DNA from: Phymatolithon calcareum
Lineage: Eukaryota; Rhodophyta; Florideophyceae; Hapalidiales
Assembly: GCA_977006965.1 (NCBI GenBank)
Contig: OZ345379.1
Span: 868,001-932,000, forward strand
Length of the DNA stretch: 64,000 nucleotides
Reading direction: 5' to 3'
Shown here: piece after piece, positions 58,001 through 64,000 of the stretch
How positions within the stretch are numbered: the stretch's first letter is position 1
Layout of the letters: each line of letters begins with the position of its first letter
Notes under the pieces: generated by a model
The model's database searches: none
What the model was told of the DNA's origin: nothing
What the model saw: the letters and a program-made list of their open reading frames with translations, nothing else
Translations under genes and position numbers: made by a program

Positions 58001-60459
58001 TGATCAGATTTCCTCAATTGGCGCCTTATCTATTCCATGTCGTCGTATAAGACGATAGTGAAGAAGAGTAGCTTGTCTAGAGCTTTTTCAGTGATATCAA
58101 TCTCCTCTTTGGTCAGTTGATATCTTCCGAGGTATTCTTCCAGGTTGCTCATGAGGATTGGTACAGTATCACCGAACTTGTCTGTCAGAAGTGATGTGCT
58201 CATTGGGGGAAACAGACCGAATGCCCACTTGTTGAATCTCTGCAGAGTCAGCACTCACCAAGTATGAATCCACACATGCAATGCGCCTTATACCTGCATA
58301 CACGGTCACAAGACAGCACAGAACTGCCATTACGTGGGCCATCTCGCCTTCAAAATCTCTTTGACATAGTGTGCTTTCTGTGGTCATTCGTGGGATCGAC
58401 ATAATCTTGACCGAGGGGACCAGCGGTACTGCGCAGAGTACATGTCGCCTAATTCACTTGATTGCACTCTGAATGAAATCAACCGGAAGTATTTGGCCAC
58501 CGGCATCCCTGTTTTGGAAGAAGAAGGGCCGGGGAAATACTTCTTCGGCCTGGCAGACTTCCAGATAGCGCTCTCAGCGCCGAACTCAGCTCTTGCCATG
58601 AGGACGAGTATTTCGAAAAACTTAATAGGCTCTGTCACTGTAGTATCTTTTCGTCCCTTTCTTCTCAGCTTAGCGGACGTCCAAGCAGCAAGTTTTCGCT
58701 CGTACCTTGGGGAAACATCGTCACCACGAAATCGAACTTCGAATGAAGTCCAATACCACAATTCTCGGATAAGAAGTCTCCGTTTAGAGCGCGACGTTTC
58801 CACAACTGAGAGCAAAACCGTCCCTATAACGGGTATAGAACTTCCGCTTGTACCTTGGCACCCAATAAGCGCACGTATTCGGCTCGCGGTTGGGCGTGAT
58901 GACATCAAGTTCGCGGTGCGATGTTTGGCCTCAAGGGCCCTGTAAGACTTAGGCGAGAGTGCTCGGAAGAGGACGTTTAGAGCTTCTGCATTTTGTATCG
59001 AAGCTTGTGTGCCCTTCTGAGGAGCATGTGATCGCGACTGTAGACGATAAACAGGCGTTTCGCGATGAAGATTGGCAAGGATGAAAACTGTAAGCGGGCT
59101 TGGGCGGTACCGCGCTTTTGCCGGTGTTGGCTCGGTTCAAGCTGCTCAGCGTCTGGAACGTCATCCTCAGCGTTCTCTGCCTGGACGTTGACAATGTGGA
59201 CTGTCTTAACCTTAGTCTTCTTCAATGGATTACGAATCAGAACCCATTTCACGCGATGTGACATGCTCGCGCGACCATTGATTTTTCCCCAAGTACATTC
59301 TGAACCATATCACTCACCTTTTTTGACTTCGAAATGGCTCCGTATAGTCTGGAGCACTCTTCAAGACCGCGTACCGATGCTGCCTTGGTTTGTACTAATG
59401 TACCGACTGCGCGCGGCCGGTGTTTTTCTCCTGGAATGGCAGGTCTGGTACTTCTGAGTGACCAACATATTTTCGTTGCTAGCGCCGAACGAAGCGAATT
59501 TAAGGTAGTAGTGTGAATACTCCTCGCACAGAAGATGAGCTAGGCTTTACGAATATGGCGTGAGTGATCTGTTTCGATTTTGCTTTATGGATATTTTCGA
59601 GCTTTCAAATCCCCCCTCAATTGAGGGGGTTCGTAAAATTGACACTAGGCGTCCTCTAAATGGAAACTATTTGTCCTGTACCGTCTACCACTTTCTCGAT
59701 ATATTTCAACTCAGATAATGGCGTTTCAGTGATTGACTGTCACTTGGTTCAACTGCCTTACAAACTCACTCCTACTCACGGCTTGCATCATTCTGCTTCC
59801 TGTATCAGTTGATCCAACTGCCATGGAAGTCACACCTGCCCATCGACAATAACATGCAAACATAACCAACACTGTGCTACCGAAATTTTTTCCTATTCCG
59901 ATATAGATTCATCCAAGCCGCGGTGCCTCACCTAACTCAAATCGTGGTGTTACTCTCAACACATTTCATCGGGATGTGGGCCTGTGTCGGGTTCGGCGTC
60001 TTGCGTTGGAAGCACACTTATGATCAGACGTCGGATGTAGGTTCTGTTCAACGCCTTGTCCGCGGAGTCCTTGCTTAACCGTAAACTTGACTTCTCTTCC
60101 GAGTACAGACACACCAACATTGACCAGACCACCATCATCATTCTCAAATGGGTGAACCATCTTCGGTGCGACGTATGTAGCAACCAACGTACAAGCCAGT
60201 TTGAAAAACGGGATACCTCTGAACACCGAAATACCGATGCCAAGGAGGAACACTGTACCTCTAAAAATCGCCCTCACCAGACTGTACTTTCTCGGGCGGC
60301 CAGTTGTTCTTCACGGACCGAAGTGCAATAGTAAGATGTCGTCGATGTGACCGCTATCAGGGTGATCGAGCGCAGGGGGAGCCATTGCGTTTTGTCATAT
60401 CACATCCTCGTTGCTTTTGGCCAAGTCTTAATTCGTAGTGCCCCAGTTGACAAGTTTAC
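55059..60459 (-). repeat. Mirror of inner palindrome half U1
   Basis: Reverse complement of 28840-34240, with the piggyBac C insertion at the same position. The 45-bp hairpin is at 56347-56391. Every frame compared is the same or nearly the same as in the left arm. Confidence 0.75.
57215..59660 (-). mobile_element. Mirror of piggyBac-like copy C (broken transposase)
   Basis: The same transposase remnants as 29639-32084 on the opposite strand, including the 174-aa frame at 58908-58384 with EFGAE and SSKTGMP and the VDSY motif near 58250. The flanking CAAATAGTTTCC duplication is also present. It is a product of the arm duplication and not a separate insertion. Confidence 0.7.
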
Positions 60460-60594
60460 TTAGGTAGCGGCTTATATCTGTTGGCAAATGTTCATAATCT
60501 TTACGCGTTCAAACACGAGTTTCTTTCTCATTACTGACAGAAGACAAACGTAAACATGGACCGCTGTATATTGTATTTGCACAATGAGCTAAAT

Positions 60595-60708
60595 AGCCTA
60601 GACGTCCAAACCGCAGTCCAGCTCGCTAACAATAGAATAGAGTGGAAAAAACTCAGACCCTCGAATCGCTGCTAGACCCATTAGGGGAAAAGGCAAAATG
60701 AATGAATG
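60595..60708. mobile_element. SINE-like insert present only in the right arm
   Basis: 114 bp between 12-bp direct repeats AATGAGCTAAAT (60583-60594 and 60709-60720). The left arm has a single, slightly different copy (AATGAGATAAAT on the reverse strand, 28705-28716), so it is the empty site. The insert ends GCTAGACCCATTAGGGGAAA, then AATG repeats, matching the tail core of the insert at 42826-43026. Confidence 0.75.
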
Positions 60709-61269
60709 AATGAGCTAAATCGGCCAGAAGAATTTTCCAAGTCGATCAACTTTTAACTCTTAGATTTCTAAAATCAAGCAATGTTGATTGAAGTTCTAAC
60801 GTTTCTTCGCAAGAACAAGCTTATACTTAGTTGGTGTATAAAGATACGGCCGAACGGATTTGCCCAGTTCCACTCCATTCCAGCGGTAATTGAACCGGAT
60901 TCAAGCGGATTTTTCAGCCTCCCTTTCTGACTGATCTGGATTTCTTAGCCAAATATTTGGAATCAATCTGGAAATAAAATAATTGTTTCGGATCAAATTT
61001 GAATCTATATTGGCAAGTAATCAAGCATTTTCCCTTGAAATTGGGATCAAAATCCAAAAGCTTTTCTTCATAGTTCGCACTTTCGAGGAACTTTTTTAAT
61101 TTTTTATGGCGATATGGCCCAAAGATGGTCCAGGTATTTGAACTGGATTGGAGGCTCTGTACTCATGGATTAGATGGAATGTGAATAAAATATGAGCTCT
61201 TTTTACGGTACTACATGGAATTTGGATTCAAAAACAAGCATTTTTCTGGATAACGGATGGACCAAGATC

Positions 61270-62422
61270 CATTGGGTCCTATCCGTAGTTTCTATGTGGG
61301 GGTAATTTTCCCTCAATGGAGGGAAAGAAAATCATTTTATTTTTGGACTCCGTACTAGGCTCGCCAAAAGCATGAACATAATGAATATGCTCAACATGCT
61401 GAGAAAAACCATTTCTACCAGTTGAAGTTCCCTATATGTAGACTGCGGCGCCATCAAGCCTATTACATGATGAGTGCACGAGGGTTATTTTCCTGACTTG
61501 AAACATTCTGCATTTGTTTTGCACAGCATAAGTATTCATCATGCCAGCTACAGTCCTCTTTTTCTTCTTCGTGGGAGTCTAGTGGGTTACGACAGCGCTC
61601 TCGGAAGCGTATTTACGTTTTGGACTGATTGAACGTGGAAGAGTATTGCGCGAGTCAAATGAGTTGTCGTTAATTTTTTCCGCCTGAATTTCGTAATACC
61701 TTCGATGCGTCATGTGGACTTGAGAACCACGCATATCGCGAGAAGATGTGTGTTAACACGAAAAGACCAGTGTTGGGTGCAGACTTTCTTCCCGTGCCCA
61801 AACTCTTTTGACGGCATCAAATATGCTTGTCAATTTGAGCACAGTCAGAATAGTACGTCTAGTATACTTCAGGCTGAGGGACTGAATGCATAACACGTGA
61901 AGCTCCATCGTCAAGCTGCCGCCAGTGCACACGACTGTACGGTTTTCCTTACGTAGTTGTTAACGAGCGCCCACCAGTACTGTGCAGACGACTTAGTGCG
62001 AGATGAAGGAGCACATTCGTCACATTTCTCTGCCTTGACGTTAACAATCTTAATAGTCTTAATCTTAGTCTTCTCGATCGGTTCCTGAACAAGGATACAT
62101 TTCAAACGAAGTGGCGTGCTCGAACAACTCTTGATTTTATCGACGAGTAGTTCTTGAAACGTGCCTGGGGCGCCACGACGTGGGCGGTAGAATGAACACC
62201 GAGGGAGTGACTAGTAGCAAGGCAGAGGGAGTAGACCCGAAGTCCGTAACAGCGCGTGGCTACTAAGGTGAGCGAATATGTAGGGAGCTCTCAGGGGACC
62301 ACTCGGAGAGTCCGCAAGGTGAAGCACACACGACGCATCCGTAAGGCGTCAACGGCCGTGTGAGTACACTGAGTGTGGTGCGAGAGCAGAACGTCTGCAA
62401 GTTGTTACCAGCAAGCGTATCG
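61270..62422 (-). mobile_element. Mirror of piggyBac-like copy B, 3' part
   Basis: Reverse complement of 27019-28145, with the same internal deletion of the catalytic core. Substitutions are clearly more frequent than in the inner arm. The end is better preserved here: CCCTCAATGGAGGG is followed by the full sub-terminal sequence that is partly lost in the left arm. Confidence 0.65.
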
Positions 62423-62424
62423 TA

Positions 62425-64000
62425 GGGTCTCGCAAATATGGGCCACTTCGCTCAGTCTCAAAAATTAAACAGTATTTTAAGGTTAGATCAAGAGTCTCTG
62501 AATGACTTTGACATCAATCGAAGGCTTACAACTTCGCCCGTTCAATTGTTCAGACAGAATAATCATACAGATCCATGTTTTGGAAGGAGGGTGGCCTGAA
62601 CACAAGGCCCTGATTTGGCGGATTTGATTACAAGGTAGTTCAATAAAATTGAAGCACATAATTTTATTCATTATTCAATCTCCCAAGCAGCACGAGAAAC
62701 GCGACGTCTCTTAGCTCTGTCGCGTCTCTCAACTCGCGTCTCTTCCAGGCGACGACGCTGAGCAAGTCGAGATGTTTTGGACTGCTGCAGCTCAGCTTCT
62801 TCCCGATCATATTTATTTTGCTGACGCTGGCGCTGTGCAGCAAGTCGCTCTTGACTTTTGACAACAGAAAGCTCTTTGCGACGCTCTCGCTCTGTAGCTC
62901 CGGAAACCTTCTTCGCTGCTTCTTGTCGCTTCTTCTCCTCGGCAGCTTCAAGCGCCGGGAGCACATTATCGCTAGTTAGTGTGGCACCACTCCGTGTGCT
63001 TACTTTGATTGTTCCGCTCTCTAAGACCACAGCTCCATCAGAGCAGATCTGTTCTACTCTGATAATAAATAGATCGTAGAGTTGTTTGTAGTTGTGGATC
63101 AGAGCCTCTAGAGCATCAGAGCTTTCTGTTAAAGCAGTTATGCTCCGCGTTGCAGGTGCATTTCCCAGCATAGACTCCGTTATGGTTGAAGAAGTGAACG
63201 CATCAACACGAATTCGTGTTGGATCTGTGCCGCGAGAAGACTGCACCAAGAGCCCTGATCCCTTAAACCCTCCAATGATGTTAGAAGCCGTCACAGCTTT
63301 GTAGTATGAATTCTTGAGTAGCTCACATACTGTAAAGATGTCGTTCCGCACGTCTTTCTTAGACGTCACTGACCGGTTCGAAAGCTGTTGACGAAACCTC
63401 TCCTTTAGGGGCCCAAACACGCCGACGTCTAATGGATGAAGTGCGTGAAAGGTGTGTGCCGGCAACCCAGCCACAATGATACCATAAGTCTTCAGTAGGT
63501 TAAGGGTGCGAAAGGTCAGATGTCCGGCGTATCCGTCAAACAAAAGGAGCAACTTTCGCCCTCCTCTCCTAAGAAATCGAGTTTCGTCAACAAATTTCAA
63601 TGCCCACGAGTAGAATATGTCGCTATCGACGCCCGCAACTTTCCGATAATATAGGTAATTAGGTTGAGGCAAGTAGTCTGCCGGCGTCTCGAAGCGCCCT
63701 CCTCTGCACTTTCAATACTTAGCCTCAACGCCAGGAAGCACGACGACCGGCGTGAACAGTTGTCCAGCGCCTGATACAACAGACATTAGTGTCACGTGAT
63801 CGACAGTCCCTCTCCACTTGACATCTCTAGTATTTGCTTGAGTCCCTTTGCGAACCAGGAACTTCTGCCTTCCGCCCAATGTCATTCTGCGTATAGAAAA
63901 CCAGACTCATCAAGATTAAAGATATGGCATACCTCCTTGATGTTTTACCTGTCACACAGGGCACGGAGTCGGGTGAAGTGAGTGGCACAGATTTCTGGAC
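62425..64000 (-). mobile_element. Mirror of pogo/Tigger-like element, cut by window end
   Basis: The 3' terminus (GGGTCTCGCAAATATGG, read on plus) starts at 62425, preceded by TA at 62423-62424. It also has about 20 bases near 62520-62545 that differ from or are extra to the left copy. By comparison with the left arm the element should end some 0.8 kb beyond the window. Confidence 0.9.
62671..64000 (-). pseudogene. pogo transposase in right arm, partial and disabled
   Basis: The open C-terminal part (63672-62671, 333 aa) has LLFDGYAGHL and HPLDVGVFGPLK and a charged coiled-coil tail. Upstream, the in-frame TGA and the frameshift seen in the left copy are both present. Residue differences from the left copy are scattered (for example NIF/DIF, TRGGRR/RRGGRK, CDLLKNSYYEA/CELLKNSYYKA), many more than in the inner arm. 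Confidence 0.85.

Larger units (their letters stand above)
49213..64000 (-). repeat. Right arm of giant inverted repeat
   Basis: Reverse complement of the left arm, continuing past the window end. It contains, in mirrored order, the 178-aa frame, the compound MITE, U2, the palindrome centre, U1 with piggyBac C, piggyBac B and the pogo element. It differs from the left arm by a 114-bp insertion (60595-60708), small indels near 61090-61290, and substitutions concentrated beyond 61 kb and near 49213-49470. Confidence 0.95.

Noticed and set aside
60595-60708. tRNA gene or tRNA-derived SINE head
   Set aside because: No cloverleaf or convincing A and B boxes could be seen; only the tail core is shared with another insert.
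49213-64000. Right arm as a set of independent insertions
   Set aside because: The same order, junctions and disabling mutations occur in the left arm, so it is one duplicated block.

Overview
The window is eukaryotic repeat-rich DNA with no convincing host gene. It carries decayed members of six transposon groups: a Ty3/gypsy chromovirus, two kinds of non-LTR retrotransposon (LINE), and piggyBac-like, pogo/Tigger-like and hAT elements. It also carries several non-autonomous inverted-repeat elements. This mix, and the style of the pogo (DGYxGH) and piggyBac (EFGxxxxxW, VDSY) transposases, resembles oomycete or other protist genomes. That assignment is an impression from memory and is not proven. 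No tRNA, rRNA, CRISPR array or bacterial operon structure was seen.

Layout. 1-600: a partial open frame and a LINE tail. 699-8590: a gypsy chromovirus relic with about 241-bp LTR remnants, gag, protease, RNase H, integrase and chromodomain; its RT region is damaged and partly inverted. 8700-10970 (minus): a LINE relic with RT and RNase H. 11.9-18.9 kb: a dead pogo transposase, a pair of related small elements and several unrecognised broken frames. 20816-21764: a fold-back element with about 300-bp terminal inverted repeats. 21.77-28.15 kb: two tandem piggyBac relics (A and B), B carrying a nested 2356-bp pogo element.

The dominant structure is a giant inverted repeat. The left arm runs from at most 25461 to about 40086 and is repeated in reverse from about 49213 to the window end. 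The arms are 14.6 kb or more and continue outside the window. The spacer is about 9.1 kb and holds a hAT element (itself hit by a truncated LINE and a SINE-like insert), a long LINE and about 1.65 kb of unknown DNA. Each arm contains a second, older imperfect palindrome (28.84-37.22 kb and its mirror), one half of which is interrupted by a third piggyBac copy (C). The same unit therefore occurs four times.

History inferred from nesting: old inner palindrome, then piggyBac C insertion. Separately, piggyBac B was hit by pogo, which then decayed. The large inverted duplication followed, copying pogo with its stop and frameshift. A 114-bp insert then entered the right arm only. Arm identity is uneven: near-perfect over the inner 11 kb, lower toward the outer part and at the spacer junction. 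This suggests arm-to-arm conversion or more than one event. There is no coherent cellular pathway here; the novelty is structural.
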